64,000 nt of DNA from Verrucomicrobiaceae bacterium UBA7681 (GCA_002482965.1 DLGZ01000027.1:1-64000), one strand, 5' to 3'. Counted from the stretch's first letter, positions 49,901-59,295 are shown. Program-made: numbers and translations. The notes: generated by a model not told the origin, from the sequence alone.

Positions 49901-52883
49901 CGCAAGCGGCGGTGTGTATTTCGTCACCGCCGAGGCGGTGGATGCCAAAGGCACGAAGGTGCTCTCCCGCATGCCTTTCTATGCTGTCGGAGGCAACGAA
50001 TTCCCATGGGCGATGGAGGATGGCAACCGCATGAACCTCCAGCCGGAAAAATCCACCCTCAAGCCCGGTGAGGATGCGGTCATCGTGGTGAAAACACCCA
50101 TCGCTGGCACCGCGCTCGTCACCGTGGAGCGCAACAAGCTGCATCGCCAGTTTGTGGCCGAACTAACGCTCGAAAATCCGATCATCCGGGTGCCGCTCGG
50201 TGAAGATGAGTTTCCTAATGTTTTCGTTTCCGTCATCGTCATCCGTGGTTCTGCCGCCAGCACCAAGCAGCACAAGATGCCGGAGTATCGCGTTGGTTAC
50301 TGCGCACTGACTGTGGAATCAGATGCGAAGGAACTGAAACTCGCAGTGAAACCGGATCACGATGAGGTGCGTCCTGCGGAAGAGGTGAAAATCACCACGA
50401 CGATCACCGATGACAAAGGTGCCGCCGTTGCAGGTGCTGATGTGACGCTCTACGCCGTTGATGAAGGCGTACTGAGTCTCATGAAGCATGAGACGCCGGA
50501 TCCTTCCGCGTATTTCCATGCCGAGCTGCCGCTCGCCATCGACAGTTTCACCTCCTTCGACAATCTGTTGTCTGAAGAGGCCGCCGCACGTGACCGTGGC
50601 AACAAGGGCTTCGTCGTTGGTGGCGGGGATGGTGATGGCAATGGGCCGGACGCGAACATCCGCAAAAATTTCATCGTCACGCCGTTGTGGCTCGCCTCCG
50701 GCACCACGGATGCGCAGGGCAGCCTGACCGCGAGCGTCACCGCGCCGGACAATCTCACGCGCTATCGCATCATGGCCGTCGCGGCGCATGGAGTGGATCG
50801 TTTCGGCAACGGAGAATCCGCCTTCAAGATCAACAAGCCGCTCATGATCGAGCCCGCCGTGCCGCGTTTTGCCCGCCTGGGCGATGAATTCCTCGTCAAA
50901 GCCGTTGTTCACAACACCACGCCAAACGCTGGCGCTGTGGAAGTCACACTCGAACTCGATGACACGGCGGACTTCATTCAGGAGAAGCGAGATTTCGTTC
51001 CCGCCTCTCTCAAAGCAGACAGGGGTGGCAGTGCCAAGCAGCAGAAGGTTATCCTGCAAATCAAAGCCGGTGAAACTGCCGCCAGCGCATTCCCGGTGCA
51101 GTTTGTACAACTCGGCACCGCGAAATGGAAATGGACAGCGCGAGGCGTGGACTGGCCGGTGGCAGCCAGCGACGGCACGGAATCGACTTTTGAAGTGAAT
51201 CATCCCGTGCCTGAGCTGCGCTATGTGAGCTACACGCGTCTCAAGGCCGATGAGCCGAACGAGAACCTCATCAAGGACGTGAACCCTGCGCTGCTCGAAG
51301 GCGAAGGGTCGCTGTCTCTCGGCATCAGCAACAGCCGTCTCTATGAGGCCCGTGATGCACTCGGATACCTGCTGCAATATCCGTATGGCTGCGTCGAGCA
51401 GACGACCTCTGCCACCATGCCCTGGCTCGCCCTCGGCAAATACGAGCCGCTGTTCCCGGACCTGCTCGGCGGTGGCAAGGCGAAGCAGGCCGTGCAGGCT
51501 GGTGTGGACAAGCTCCTGCAAATGACCACGGATGAAGGCGGCCTCGCCTACTGGCCCGGCGGCACCGAGTCAAGCTTCTGGGGCAGCGCCTACGGCGGCA
51601 TGATGCTGCTGCGCGCACGCGATCAGGGCGCAGATGTTCCTGCTTACGCCATCAACAAACTCGTGGAGTTTCTCTCGAAAAAACTGCGTGGTCTTGATGA
51701 GGAAAAAGATCTCTACAACATCACCGATTCCGCTCTGGCGCTCTACACCCTCGCGAAGGCTGGCAAACCCGAGCCGGCCTATCAGAACCTGCTTTTTGGC
51801 AGACGCGAACACCTGCCTGAAATCGCCAGGCTCTACCTTGCGCTTTCGATGTGCCTGAGCAACGCCCCCGAGCAGCAAATCAAAGACACGCTCGGCTGGA
51901 GGCCAATCGAGCATCCTGCTCCTGCGAAGGCTGACGCCAAGACCAAGGCCACCAAAGTCACCAAGGCCAAGACGACACCCGCTCCGCGTCCTGTCGTCTG
52001 GAGCCACTGGGCTGGGAATGGCGCGAACAAGGCGCTGCGGTTGATCTGCTACACGCATCTCGGCCTCACCGAAGACGCGGAAAATCTTGCCGTGTCGATC
52101 CTGCAATCTCGCAACGGTCGTGGGGAGTGGGGCAACACTTTTACCAATGCATGGACGCTGACCGCCCTGGCAGCCTACGAGCGCAGTTTGAAGAAAGTCG
52201 GCGAGCCGCTCGCTGCGACGGGGCATTGGGACACGCAGTCTGTGCCGCTCAATCTCGCCGCTGGTTTCTCCAGCACCCATGTGAACTTTGCGCTCAATAA
52301 TGCGCTCAGTGCCAAGCCGCTCAGCGTTGAGCTGCCGGCAGGTCGTGAAATCTACGGTCGTATCGAAGCGCGCAGCTTCCCGCCGCAGCGCGCTTTTGGT
52401 GGTGAGAACAAAGGCTACGCCATCGAACGCAGCTACGAAGAGTTGAACATGGACGGTTCCACCTCCGGCACCGAGGATCTCCGAGTTGGAGACATGGTGG
52501 TTGTCACGCTCAAGATCGAAATCGGCGGCGGTGATCGCTATCTCGCCATCGACGATGCTCTGCCAGCCGTCTTTGAAGCCATCAATCCCGAGTTCGGCAC
52601 CCAGAGCGAACGCGAGGGCGAGCAACTGCCCGACGGCACTCAGGCCTGGTTCTGCGACCACCGCGAAATTCGCACCGACCGAGCTCTGTTCTTCACCGAC
52701 TTCGCGCCAGCAAAAGGCAAGTTCAGCCTTCAATACCTCGCCCGCGTCATCGCCGAAGGCGACACCACTGCTCCGCCTGCGAGAATTGAAGCCATGTATC
52801 AGCCGGACAAATACGGCCTTAGCCCGACTCAGCGCATTCGCACTCTGCCTTCGGGAAATACGAAGGTGGCGGAAGTGAAGTGA
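46923..52883 (+). CDS. Bacterial alpha-2-macroglobulin
   Basis: A 1986-residue secreted protein of the YfhM/A2M family, which traps proteases. Signal peptide (SLALLPAMTLAFAAASAISHA), without a lipobox, so periplasmic and soluble, unlike E. coli YfhM. The A2M core is visible: MG-type beta domains, VFSDRPLYKPGDTAHFK, ITDDKGAAVAGADVTLYAVDEG, FIVTPLWLASGTTDAQGSL and a thioester region YPYGCVEQTTS with C1490-V-E-Q1493. The canonical tetrad is C-G/L-E-Q, so a thioester can form. The TED-like helical domain follows. The penicillin-binding protein PbpC that usually neighbours such genes is not in the window. The start at 46923 gives the signal peptide. Confidence 0.9.
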   Translation: MKTSFSLALLPAMTLAFAAASAISHAAPPKSRADVKTPPPQELHADITINPEELAPDSTIEVVFPTPMVAKDQIGKSADTSPLVVIPELTGTFEWTSTRSGHYHLTQAPKFAASYEFKVRTGLTDLAGKPLAAEKLDSVESARFRIIDQHPRWFDDDAQNRAPRFLFEFNDSVTPAEVVKHIKFVSETSPQPVAAKIRHATGKDFTRMGTEPQATWAEEISKVKPSVGDDAARLSAIIVEPETQLSIGKWRLTIAETLSNTSGVNQIATGDDIQLGEIKPFEVREVEAHTPFDNDYYIDVDFNKRLLPPTNDEMTKEMTEAFAQKLAPFVTIRRTSLGQKLASVVNKDEGPITGLKVEILGRTLRFTGPFEVNKKYAVTVDMAMTSGDNLPLQANYKNEVTFIPNPPYLAAPSFINAQLAKGAANYEFSAANVSQVRVRAKRLNGPELLKALDDYRAYRSAYYGNDKQKAAYKMQSIDAYPGTQVFDRSFPVTKPLDHSEILKLNWREVLGDFPAAPLFIELEGTAAAGLKQKGVVTQTLVQFTDLGIMQKSNGRESMVFVTSLETGRPVPGVRLTLVDADLKLIGYGDTDASGIATAPGATPAFVLAEKNGDCAVIECSDSGISVPYDISQAYENVWKPQRRTFVFSDRPLYKPGDTAHFKAHTRLLVGDDLSLDQAPAQGRLVIRDPRYRIVIDKPVTFTANGAWADDVVLPTGPAGWYDLSINLKAANPNSQSDDGGSMTFRIDDYKPNTFEVKLDTKVIKFQPDRIHLPLSANYYMGKALSVAKVQWSANSQRDYEAPEAYKRYHFGEADAWAHYAQDRDADGDYAGHGNDDVENEWFVNGNLFLAEDGTATLEMPQPPPDRAALPQRVRVNAEVTDINEQTISSSAEFEVPGADFLLGLKGPDYFGSAGKALQLEVVAIDSKGAPAAGNVHVEFKVERQEYHTLKIATAGGGSTTKDQVILREELKQSLDLKTATAGSAPSVTVPFTPASGGVYFVTAEAVDAKGTKVLSRMPFYAVGGNEFPWAMEDGNRMNLQPEKSTLKPGEDAVIVVKTPIAGTALVTVERNKLHRQFVAELTLENPIIRVPLGEDEFPNVFVSVIVIRGSAASTKQHKMPEYRVGYCALTVESDAKELKLAVKPDHDEVRPAEEVKITTTITDDKGAAVAGADVTLYAVDEGVLSLMKHETPDPSAYFHAELPLAIDSFTSFDNLLSEEAAARDRGNKGFVVGGGDGDGNGPDANIRKNFIVTPLWLASGTTDAQGSLTASVTAPDNLTRYRIMAVAAHGVDRFGNGESAFKINKPLMIEPAVPRFARLGDEFLVKAVVHNTTPNAGAVEVTLELDDTADFIQEKRDFVPASLKADRGGSAKQQKVILQIKAGETAASAFPVQFVQLGTAKWKWTARGVDWPVAASDGTESTFEVNHPVPELRYVSYTRLKADEPNENLIKDVNPALLEGEGSLSLGISNSRLYEARDALGYLLQYPYGCVEQTTSATMPWLALGKYEPLFPDLLGGGKAKQAVQAGVDKLLQMTTDEGGLAYWPGGTESSFWGSAYGGMMLLRARDQGADVPAYAINKLVEFLSKKLRGLDEEKDLYNITDSALALYTLAKAGKPEPAYQNLLFGRREHLPEIARLYLALSMCLSNAPEQQIKDTLGWRPIEHPAPAKADAKTKATKVTKAKTTPAPRPVVWSHWAGNGANKALRLICYTHLGLTEDAENLAVSILQSRNGRGEWGNTFTNAWTLTALAAYERSLKKVGEPLAATGHWDTQSVPLNLAAGFSSTHVNFALNNALSAKPLSVELPAGREIYGRIEARSFPPQRAFGGENKGYAIERSYEELNMDGSTSGTEDLRVGDMVVVTLKIEIGGGDRYLAIDDALPAVFEAINPEFGTQSEREGEQLPDGTQAWFCDHREIRTDRALFFTDFAPAKGKFSLQYLARVIAEGDTTAPPARIEAMYQPDKYGLSPTQRIRTLPSGNTKVAEVK

Positions 52884-52916
52884 GACAGAAGCATTCGTCC
52901 GTCGTAATCGTTTTCA

Positions 52917-54206
52917 ATGTCAGTTTCTGCCGCTGAATCAATCTCCCAAATCCGCGCTTCCTTTCCGGAGCAGGGTTTCTTTGCGGAGAAGGAATGGGTG
53001 CTTTCTCCACAAGCGTTCGCTTTGGATACGGCAACGGTGACGTTGATTCGCAATCTGGGGCCCGCGTTGCGAGCCTTCCAGAGGGCGTGCAATCAGTTGT
53101 ACTTTGACGAGACATATCCCTGGGTGGCAAAGCTGCTGGATCAGGGCAAGCCGCAGCGGGTGACCGAACTGGGGCGAAATCCGCGCTGGCATGAAGACCT
53201 GCCGCGCGTGCTGCGGCCGGACTTGGTGCTGACGGAAACGGGTGTGACCATTTCGGAGCTGGATTCTCTGCCAGGTGGGATTGGTTTAACGGCGTGGCTG
53301 AATGAGACTTATGCCGCGCTGGATCAAGACGTGATCGGTGGGGCTTCGGGAATGATCGAAGCGTTTGCCACTGCGTTTCCGAGCGAGGACATCCTTATCT
53401 CGCGCGAATCGGGTGATTACCTCCCTGAAATGAGCTGGCTGGCGGAGCGACTGGGCCGCCGAGTGCTGCGGCCATGGGAGGTGCAGCCCTATGAACTCAA
53501 CGGCTCGGCGATTTACCGTTTCTTCGAGCTGTTTGATCTCGCCAACGTGGAGAATGCCGATGTGATGCTGCGCATGGCGGAGCGAGGAGAGCTGAGCTTT
53601 ACCCCGCCGATCAAAGCCTTCCTCGAAGAGAAGCTTTGGCTCGCGCTGTTCTGGTCGCCAGCGTTGGCAGATTATTGGCAGTCAGCTCTTAGTGCTGAAC
53701 ACTTGGAGCTTTTGCGGCAATGCATCCCGATGGGGTGGGTGGTTGATCCGGTACCGCTGCCACCCTTTGCAGTATGGCCGAAGCTCGATATTCAGAGCTG
53801 GCCTGAGATGAAAGCCTTTGGTGGCAAGCAGCGGCAGCTTGTGCTGAAGATCAGCGGTTTTTCCGAGCGCGGCTGGGGATCGCGTGGAGTGTTCATCGGC
53901 CATGATTTATCGCAGGAGCAGTGGGGCGAGGCGATTAATGATGCCCTGGCGAGTTTTCCGACAAATCCGTTCGTGCTCCAGGAGTTTCATCGTGCCAAGG
54001 TGGTCACGCATCCGGCTTGGGATGAAGACAAACAGGCCACGCGTGCGATGCAGAGCCGGGTGAGGCTATGCCCGTATTTTTTTGCCACGTCGGAGGAGGA
54101 TAATGACCCGGCGCTTGGCGGGGTGCTGGCCACGGTCTGTCCGGCGGACAAAAAAATCCTTCATGGCATGCGGGATGCGATGATGCTGCCTTGCGTTGAG
54201 CGATGA
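52917..54206 (+). CDS. Circularly permuted ATP-grasp-like protein
   Basis: A 429-residue cytosolic protein. VLTETGVTISELDSLPGGIG near residue 115, SGFSERGWGSRGVFIG near 305 and PFVLQEFHRAK near 350 fit an ATP-grasp fold in permuted order, as in DUF407-type and glutathionylspermidine-synthase-like proteins: a Gly-rich loop after a Lys-containing strand (QLVLKISG), then a strand with Gln-Glu. Such enzymes join a carboxylate to an amine or peptide. No substrate or partner is suggested by neighbours. It lies 33 bases after the A2M gene. The fold call is tentative. Confidence 0.5.
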   Translation: MSVSAAESISQIRASFPEQGFFAEKEWVLSPQAFALDTATVTLIRNLGPALRAFQRACNQLYFDETYPWVAKLLDQGKPQRVTELGRNPRWHEDLPRVLRPDLVLTETGVTISELDSLPGGIGLTAWLNETYAALDQDVIGGASGMIEAFATAFPSEDILISRESGDYLPEMSWLAERLGRRVLRPWEVQPYELNGSAIYRFFELFDLANVENADVMLRMAERGELSFTPPIKAFLEEKLWLALFWSPALADYWQSALSAEHLELLRQCIPMGWVVDPVPLPPFAVWPKLDIQSWPEMKAFGGKQRQLVLKISGFSERGWGSRGVFIGHDLSQEQWGEAINDALASFPTNPFVLQEFHRAKVVTHPAWDEDKQATRAMQSRVRLCPYFFATSEEDNDPALGGVLATVCPADKKILHGMRDAMMLPCVER

Positions 54207-54228
54207 TTTCCGCTCCATTAGCGGCACC

Positions 54229-55095
54229 ATGAAGCTCCTTCCCGCTCTTCTGCTTGTCTCTTCGTCCCTCTTCGCCGCAGATCCCATTGTTGTAAAACTC
54301 TGGCCCGGAGGTGCGCCGGAACAGCCCGGGGTGAAGATCGAGGCGGAGAAAGAAGTGCCGAAGAAATCGGCGGATGATGTGCAGCGCATCACGAACGTGA
54401 CCGACCCGATGATCTCGGTCTTCAAACCGGAGAAACCGAACGGTACCGCGGTGATGGTGTGTCCTGGTGGTGGCTACGGCATCCTCGCCTATGAGCACGA
54501 AGGCTCGCAGGTCTGTGATTTTCTCGTTCAACACGGGGTGACGGGCATCCTGCTCAAATACCGTGTGCCGAAGCGTGATCCAAAGGACCCTGGCCGCGAA
54601 GCATTGCAGGATGCACAGCGTGCGATGGGAGTGATTCGCCATCACGCAGCGGAGTGGGGTCTCAAGCCGGATCGCATCGGCATTCTCGGCTTCTCCGCCG
54701 GTGGGCATCTGACCGTGATGACAGCGCTGCATGCGAACACCCGAACCTACACGACTGATCCTGCGCTTGATGTCGAGGACGCGACGCCGAATTTTGCCAT
54801 TCCAGTTTACCCGGCCTATCTCGTCAGCAAGGAGGACATCACGCATCTGCTGCCTGGTTTTGAAGTGACCGCCAAATCACCCCCCATGTGCCTGGTTCAT
54901 GCGGGCGATGATCCGTGGCCAGCCAGCGCGAGCGCCCTGCTTTACCTCGAATACAAAAAGCTCAACATTCCCTGCGAACTGCACATCTACGCCAAAGGCG
55001 GCCACGGCTTCGGCATGCGCAAAAGCGGCGGGCCGGTGAACGACTGGCCAAACCGCGTGGCGGAGTGGATGAAGTCGATGGGATACATCCCTTGA
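54229..55095 (+). CDS. Secreted alpha/beta hydrolase (BD-FAE/acetyl-xylan-esterase type)
   Basis: A 288-residue exported esterase (signal MKLLPALLLVSSSLFA). Triad motifs: ILGFSAGGHL (Ser in G-x-S-x-G), VHAGDDPW (Asp) and GGHGFGM (His); oxyanion segment VCPGGGYGIL. It starts with VKLWPGGAPEQPG, the usual first segment of this family of bacterial carbohydrate acyl-esterases, which deacetylate or de-feruloylate plant polysaccharides. The start at 54229 gives the signal peptide; an upstream start at 54196 overlaps the ATP-grasp-like gene. Confidence 0.8.
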   Translation: MKLLPALLLVSSSLFAADPIVVKLWPGGAPEQPGVKIEAEKEVPKKSADDVQRITNVTDPMISVFKPEKPNGTAVMVCPGGGYGILAYEHEGSQVCDFLVQHGVTGILLKYRVPKRDPKDPGREALQDAQRAMGVIRHHAAEWGLKPDRIGILGFSAGGHLTVMTALHANTRTYTTDPALDVEDATPNFAIPVYPAYLVSKEDITHLLPGFEVTAKSPPMCLVHAGDDPWPASASALLYLEYKKLNIPCELHIYAKGGHGFGMRKSGGPVNDWPNRVAEWMKSMGYIP

Positions 55096-55153
55096 TCCTG
55101 CATCTCTGCGGTGGCTTGTGCTTCCCGCTGGGGTATGCTGTAGCTGTGCCCGC

Positions 55154-58100
55154 ATGAAGACACGCAAGACCCGAACTACTGCGCCGCCTGCTGCATTGCA
55201 TGCGCTGTCGACATCAGACCCTTACCGCACGGTGGTGGAGGATCTGACGGAGACGATTTGCCGCTTTCTGCCAAATGGCACCTTCACCTATGTGAACGAG
55301 GTGTTTTGCCGCTTCTTTGGCAAGACGCGTGAAGAACTGATCGGGCTGTCATGGCGGCCCTTTGTGGTGGAGGCTGACATGTCGTTGGTCGAGTCAAGGC
55401 TACGGATGCTCACACCAAAAAACCCGGTGGTGGTGATCGAGAACCGGGTGCTAGCCGGCAGAGTGCAGGTGCGCTGGATGCAGTTCGTCAATCGTGGCTT
55501 TTTTGATGCCCAAGGCGTGTTGTTGGAGATGCAGTCCGTTGGCCGGGACATCACGGAGCGTGTGCTGGTGGAGCAGCGCATGCAAGAGGGCGAGCAGCGT
55601 TGGAAGTTCGCTCTTGAGAGTTCGGGCTTTGGAGTGTGGGACTGGGATCTCAAGCGTAATACGATCTTCCGCTCCAGTCAGTTTAAGATGATGCTCGGCT
55701 ATGGAGCGGGCGAGCCTGTTGATAGTTCAATGCTCGGCTGGCAGGAAATGGTGCATCCCGAGGATCTGCCGGGAATCGAGCTGGCGGTGAATGATCATTT
55801 GCAGCAGCGGGCTGACAGCTTTGCCCGGGAGTTTCGTATGCGATGCAAAGATGGCTCCTGGAAATGGGTGATGGGGCGCGGCAAGGTCATTCGCCGTGAT
55901 GACCAGCAGCGTGCGCTGCGCATGACCGGCACGTTGGAGGACATATCCCGGCGGAAGGCTGCTGAGGAACGCGAGGAGCATAATCTGCAATTGATCGTGA
56001 AGGGCGCACCGTGCACCGCCGTGCTGGAAGCCATCGTGCGCAGCGTTGAGGCGGGGCATCCAGGCATGCGCTGCAGTGTGATGCTGGCTGACGAAACCGG
56101 CACGCGGCTGCGGCTGCAGGCCGCGCCCAGCCTGCCCGAATATGTAAAAAAGGCGTTGGATGGGATGCCTATCTCGCCTGACATCGGCATTTGCGGTGTG
56201 GCCACCTTCGGCGGCAAGCGGGTTATTTGTGCGGATGTGCTGGCGGATTCGCGTCTGGAGCCATTTCACAAACTGGCGGAGAAGGCCCGATTGCTTGCCT
56301 GCTGGTCGGAGCCTGTGGTGAGTGGTGCCGGGCAGGTGCTAGGAGCGTTTGCCTGCTATCGGCGGGAGATTCACGTGCCGGACCAGCAGGAGATTCAGGC
56401 GATCGCCGCTGCCGCACGTCTTGCCGCGCTGACCATTGAACGTGAGGAGCGCAAGCTGGCGTTGCAGGTCAGCGAGGAGCGTTATGAGCGCGCCATGAGG
56501 GCCACCACGGATGGCTTGTGGGAGTGGAATATTGTGACGGGTGAAACCTACCTCTCGCCTCGCTGGAAGATGATGCTTGGATTTGCAGAGGCAGATCATC
56601 TGGGCAAGGACCAGGAATCGTTTATGTCCAGGCTGCACCCGGAGGACTGGCCGAGGGTTCAAGCCGCACGAAAGGCGCATTTCGAACGTCGCGTGCCCTA
56701 TCAGGTGGAACTGCGTTTGTGCACCAAGAACGGCGAATATCGCTGGTTTCTCACCCGGGGCGAAGCCGACTGGAATGAGCGGGGAGAGGCGGTGCGGATG
56801 ACCGGCACCATATCGGACATATCAGATCGCAAGCTGGCGGAGCAGGCGCTGCTGGCGAGCGAGCAGCGTTTTCGCGCCGTGTTTGAGCAGGCCGCAGTCG
56901 GCGTGGCGGAGATGGACACCACCACTGGACGTTTTCTCAGCGTGAACCAGCGAATTTGTGAGATCAATCAACGCTCGCGAGACGAGATGCTGCGGCTGAC
57001 CTTCAGCGATGTGACCCTGCCAGAGGATCTGCCGAAATCCTTGCAGCAGATGGAGGAATTGAAGGCAGGCAAGATTCGCAGTTACAACCTCGAGAAACGC
57101 AATCTGCTTCTAGACGGCACCCTGAAGTGGGTGAATCTGACGGTTTCACCGATGTGGCTTCCCGGTGAGCCTCCCTTGCGTCATGTCGCCGTGGTCGAAG
57201 ACATCACAGAGCGCAAACGCGCGGAACTCGACTACCGCCGTGAACTGGCATACAATCAGGCGCTGGTGAGCCACACCTCCGCGTTCATCGTTGGGCTCGA
57301 TATCGAAGGACGCTTTGTTCATGCCAATGCGGCCTTCAGCGAGACCATGGGGTACAGCATTAAACAGGTGATCGGCAAAACACCTTGGGAAATCGGTCTC
57401 ATGGATGCAGCGGAGACGGCGCGCTCGAAGGAGCGCTTTGCGCGTCTGCTGCGTGGGGAGAGAAATCCGCCAGCAGATTCACGTCTGCGTACCAAGGACG
57501 GCAAGTGGCGCAGCGTGGAACTGCGCAGCACCGCCACTTGCAAACCAGATGGCAGCCTGGATCGCATCGTGATTACTGGAACGGACATGACGGAGCGCTA
57601 TCGTCTGCAGCAGGAGGTGCTGCGCGTGGTGGAGCAGGAACAGGCGCGCGTGGGGCATGATCTGCACGATGGCGTGGGCCAGACCATGACCGGCATTGTC
57701 TCACTGCTGGAGGCTTTGGAGGCAGATCTGCAGGGCGAGCCCCGGCAGCAGGCGCAGCGCATCCATGAACTGCTGCGCCAATCCGTTTCTGAAGTGCGCC
57801 GCATGTCCCACGGACTCTCGCCCACCAGCGTGAAGTATCGCGGTCTCGTCGGCGCGCTGCAACTGCTGGCCGAAACCGTGCGCACCAACTTCCGCACGCC
57901 TTGCCTGTGCGAGGTGGACGCCAGTATCGCGATTCAAAACAACGATATTGAGGCTCATCTTTTCCGTATCGCGCAGGAGGCGGTCAACAATGCCCTGCGT
58001 CACGGCAAGCCCTCGAAAGTGAAGCTGTCCCTGCAGCATGTAAACCAGACCGAGTGCGAACTGCGAATCGAAGACGATGGCGCCGGTTTGAAGAAAACCA

Positions 58101-58249
58101 AAGGAGGGAAGCCCGGTGGCATCGGTGTACGGGTGATGGACTATCGCGCCAATCTCATCGGCGCGCGACTGACGGTCAAAGCCAAGCCCCGGCGCGGTGT
58201 CGTCGTGATCTGCCGTTTTCCTTACGAGCCCGGCAAGAAGAAGCGGTGA
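55154..58249 (+). CDS. Cytosolic multi-PAS/GAF NarL-type sensor histidine kinase
   Basis: A 1031-residue soluble kinase without membrane segments. Domains in order: PAS1 (about 25-135), PAS2 (145-275), GAF (285-435), PAS3 (445-570), PAS4 (575-695), PAS5 (700-820), HisKA_3 dimerization domain with VGHDLHDGVGQT (phospho-His in D-L-H-D), and HATPase_c with ALRHGKPS, EDDGAGL and GGIGVRVMDYRA. HisKA_3 kinases signal to LuxR/NarL-type regulators. The only such regulator in this window is the one at 11582-12271, 43 kb away, so a link is possible but unproven. It is monocistronic, with the terminator at 58294 downstream. Confidence 0.85.
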   Translation: MKTRKTRTTAPPAALHALSTSDPYRTVVEDLTETICRFLPNGTFTYVNEVFCRFFGKTREELIGLSWRPFVVEADMSLVESRLRMLTPKNPVVVIENRVLAGRVQVRWMQFVNRGFFDAQGVLLEMQSVGRDITERVLVEQRMQEGEQRWKFALESSGFGVWDWDLKRNTIFRSSQFKMMLGYGAGEPVDSSMLGWQEMVHPEDLPGIELAVNDHLQQRADSFAREFRMRCKDGSWKWVMGRGKVIRRDDQQRALRMTGTLEDISRRKAAEEREEHNLQLIVKGAPCTAVLEAIVRSVEAGHPGMRCSVMLADETGTRLRLQAAPSLPEYVKKALDGMPISPDIGICGVATFGGKRVICADVLADSRLEPFHKLAEKARLLACWSEPVVSGAGQVLGAFACYRREIHVPDQQEIQAIAAAARLAALTIEREERKLALQVSEERYERAMRATTDGLWEWNIVTGETYLSPRWKMMLGFAEADHLGKDQESFMSRLHPEDWPRVQAARKAHFERRVPYQVELRLCTKNGEYRWFLTRGEADWNERGEAVRMTGTISDISDRKLAEQALLASEQRFRAVFEQAAVGVAEMDTTTGRFLSVNQRICEINQRSRDEMLRLTFSDVTLPEDLPKSLQQMEELKAGKIRSYNLEKRNLLLDGTLKWVNLTVSPMWLPGEPPLRHVAVVEDITERKRAELDYRRELAYNQALVSHTSAFIVGLDIEGRFVHANAAFSETMGYSIKQVIGKTPWEIGLMDAAETARSKERFARLLRGERNPPADSRLRTKDGKWRSVELRSTATCKPDGSLDRIVITGTDMTERYRLQQEVLRVVEQEQARVGHDLHDGVGQTMTGIVSLLEALEADLQGEPRQQAQRIHELLRQSVSEVRRMSHGLSPTSVKYRGLVGALQLLAETVRTNFRTPCLCEVDASIAIQNNDIEAHLFRIAQEAVNNALRHGKPSKVKLSLQHVNQTECELRIEDDGAGLKKTKGGKPGGIGVRVMDYRANLIGARLTVKAKPRRGVVVICRFPYEPGKKKR

Positions 58250-58293
58250 CGCCTTTCCACATGGGTTGAACAGGGGGAGGCGAGTACACAAAA

Positions 58294-58323
58294 CAGGCAT
58301 GCAGGCTCAATGCCGCATGCCTG
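58294..58323 (-). terminator. Hairpin between convergent genes
   Basis: CAGGCATGC (58294-58302) and GCATGCCTG (58315-58323) pair perfectly; inside, GGC (58304-58306) and GCC (58312-58314) add three pairs past a one-base bulge, with loop TCAAT. On the minus strand the stem is followed by TTTTGTG, so it can end the hydrolase transcript. It may also end the histidine-kinase transcript. Confidence 0.6.
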
Positions 58324-58353
58324 CTTCGTATTGCGTGTCTATGCCTGACTGGA

Positions 58354-59157
58354 TCAATGATTCAACAGCCACTCGGTCGAGCGTGGATTGAAATCGCCCA
58401 GTTGTTCCCAGTGGAAGGCGTGTCCGGCGTTGTCGTAGAGATGCAGATCAGCGCCGGGGATGGCTGCGGCGACTTCTTTACCCATCCACTGGGGGGTGAA
58501 GGTGTCGTCTTTGCCACCGATGACGAGCGTGGGGCACTTTACATTCTTGAGTTCGTTAAGGGTGTTGTGCGTCATGGCGGCGGCGCTCTGCGCTTCCGTG
58601 GCATGCAGGGGCTGTGGTGCAGAATTGGTGGCGGCGTCTTTGAGGCCCTGCTGCATGTTGTTCCAGCAGTCGTCGTTGTCGAACCAAGGCTTGGTGAAGA
58701 TGAGCATTTGAATCCACTGCATGAAGTCTTCGGGGCGCATGTTCGCTTTTGCCTTCATGAGATGCTGCCAGGTATAGAGACCGAAGCGGTCCTGCCTGGC
58801 CCAGGTGCACATCAGGATCATGCTCTTCACCTTCTCCGGATGTCGCAGGGCGAGCTGCTGGGCAATGACGGAGCCAAGCGAGCAGCCCACGACGCGGGCC
58901 TGCTTGATGCCGAGCTTGTCCATGAGGCCTGCATAGTCGTCTGCCATCATGGCGGTGGTATAGGGCCCGGCGGGTTTGTCGGTTTCTCCCACGCCGCGGT
59001 TGTCTCCGAGGATGCAGCGGAAGTGCTTTTCCCAGGACTGGGCGTGCGCTTCCCACACGCCGCCAGGAGCGGTGACGCCCATGATGCAAACGAGCGGTTC
59101 GCCGCTGCCGCGTTCTTGGTAAAACATCTTGATTCCGTTGGTTTCGACGTGGGGCAT
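58354..59157 (-). CDS. Alpha/beta hydrolase
   Basis: A 267-residue cytosolic hydrolase. Triad: VVGCSLGSVIAQ (Ser in G-x-S-x-G), VIGGKDDTF (Asp) and DNAGHAFHWE (His); cap-domain length is normal. VCIMGVTAPGG holds the oxyanion hole. The family includes haloalkane/epoxide/lactone/enol-lactone hydrolases (for example 3-oxoadipate enol-lactonase), but specificity is open. The start at 59157 is used because MPHVETNGIKMFYQERG is the usual beginning of this family; a longer reading frame to 59538 runs through the next gene's control region. Divergent from the RND adaptor gene with 138 bp between. Confidence 0.8.
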   Translation of the reverse strand: MPHVETNGIKMFYQERGSGEPLVCIMGVTAPGGVWEAHAQSWEKHFRCILGDNRGVGETDKPAGPYTTAMMADDYAGLMDKLGIKQARVVGCSLGSVIAQQLALRHPEKVKSMILMCTWARQDRFGLYTWQHLMKAKANMRPEDFMQWIQMLIFTKPWFDNDDCWNNMQQGLKDAATNSAPQPLHATEAQSAAAMTHNTLNELKNVKCPTLVIGGKDDTFTPQWMGKEVAAAIPGADLHLYDNAGHAFHWEQLGDFNPRSTEWLLNH

Positions 59158-59295
59158 AAGGGTGAAGTTGTCGGTTGGATGGTTCGCTGTTCGCAGTTCA
59201 GGACGCGAACGGCAGATTGTGAACAGAGATCGGTGAAAGCAACAAGCAAAAATCACCTGCCGCCACACGAACTTCGCGCATAGTGGGCGCACGCC

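Noticed and set aside
46743..50144. Minus-strand open frame of 1133 codons opposite the alpha-2-macroglobulin gene
   Set aside because: The plus strand has an unmistakable A2M protein here. The antisense product is His/Arg/Leu-rich with no domain, typical of a GC-rich shadow frame.
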